Program-made: the position numbers and the translations under genes
Notes under the pieces: generated by a model
The model's input: the letters and a program-made list of their open reading frames with translations, nothing else
Databases searched by the model: none
What the model was told of the DNA's origin: nothing
NCBI GenBank assembly: GCA_026261815.1
Contig: JAMPIT010000434.1
Span: forward strand, 18,473,001-18,537,000
DNA: 64,000 bases
Direction of reading: 5' to 3'
From: Monarcha castaneiventris obscurior
Taxonomy: Eukaryota > Chordata > Aves > Passeriformes > Monarchidae
Shown here: piece by piece, positions 58,119 to 64,000 of the stretch
Numbering within the stretch: position 1 is the first letter of the stretch
How the letters are laid out: every line of letters begins with the position of its first letter

Positions 58119-58321
58119 GCTCCGGGCGGGCTCCGGGCGGGCTCCGGGCGGGCTCCGGGCGGGCTCCGGGCGGGCTCCGGGCTCTCCGGGCGGGGGCTCC
58201 GGGCGGGCTCCGGGCGGGCTCCGGGCGGGCTCCGGGCGGGCTCCGGCTCCGGGCGGGCTCCGTGGCGCCTGCGCCGCTCGGGGCGGGGCGGGAGCAGCGG
58301 GGCGGGAGCAGTGCTGCTGCC
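58119..58321 (+). promoter_or_regulatory. MAN2C1: MAN2C1 promoter with GC-box minisatellite
   Basis: From 58119 to 58262 an 11-base unit, CTCCGGGCGGG, is repeated about eleven times with small irregularities; each unit holds an Sp1-type GGGCGG. It is followed by an NRF1-like GCGCCTGCGCC (about 58265-58275) and two more GGGGCGGGAGCAG copies before the start codon. The G-runs could form G-quadruplexes. Confidence 0.75.
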
Positions 58322-63770
<5,449 letters not shown>

Positions 63771-64000
63771 GTGAGGGGAGAGCTCCCATCCTCTGTCCTG
63801 GCTGGGGCATTTGCTTTGAGCCAGGCCTGGCCTTCTGCAGTGACAAAAGAAAGGGGGGAAGGGCAGGGAGATGGGCAAGCAGAGGGCTGCAATAGATTTT
63901 CAGGGGAATGGAGTCTCTCCATCATCAAGAGCTGTAAGAACAGGTCCACAGGGCAGCCATGGACTGCTTGTGACCTCTCAGCAGAGCCATGGGGTGAATG

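Overview
This is a vertebrate nuclear genome window, almost certainly from a bird. It contains four intron-containing protein genes with standard GT/AG splice junctions, CpG-island promoters, polyadenylation signals and many fragments of the avian LINE CR1. All four genes lie on the + strand in the order SNUPN (3' part), PTPN9 (complete), SIN3A (complete), MAN2C1 (5' half). This is the order and orientation of the human 15q24 block SNUPN-PTPN9-SIN3A-MAN2C1, but much more compact, as expected for a bird microchromosome. I cannot name the species from the sequence.

Layout. 1-8400: the last six coding exons of SNUPN (snurportin-1, nuclear import adaptor for m3G-capped snRNPs) and its 3' UTR. 8400-10060: intergenic. 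10180-20970: PTPN9 (MEG2, a SEC14-domain tyrosine phosphatase) with 13 coding exons, 588 codons, a CpG-island promoter and a long 3' UTR. 20970-23640: intergenic. 23640-56000: SIN3A (scaffold of the Sin3-HDAC corepressor) with a large CpG island, a likely noncoding exon 1, a 7.4 kb first intron, 20 coding exons giving 1,274 codons, and a 3' UTR with two polyadenylation signals. 56000-58320: intergenic sequence plus the MAN2C1 promoter. 58322-64000: the first 12 coding exons of MAN2C1 (cytosolic alpha-mannosidase, GH38), running off the right edge.

The genes are housekeeping genes from different pathways (snRNP import, vesicle-linked phosphatase, transcriptional repression, free-oligosaccharide breakdown). 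I see no operon-like system and nothing bacterial. Every exon was placed by matching the translated reading to remembered family proteins, with intron phases checked across each junction.

Most notable: (1) a candidate unannotated 27-nt in-frame cassette microexon of SIN3A at 35557-35583, directly before the PAH1 domain, with the layout of a neural microexon; (2) a diverged inverted duplication, about 0.37 kb per arm, flanking MAN2C1 exon 1, which puts an antisense broken copy of part of exon 2 in the MAN2C1 promoter; (3) a tandem array of about eleven GC boxes just upstream of the MAN2C1 start; (4) a GC-AG intron in SIN3A; (5) CR1 insertions very close to SIN3A splice sites; (6) a solo retroviral LTR in a MAN2C1 intron, in sense orientation.
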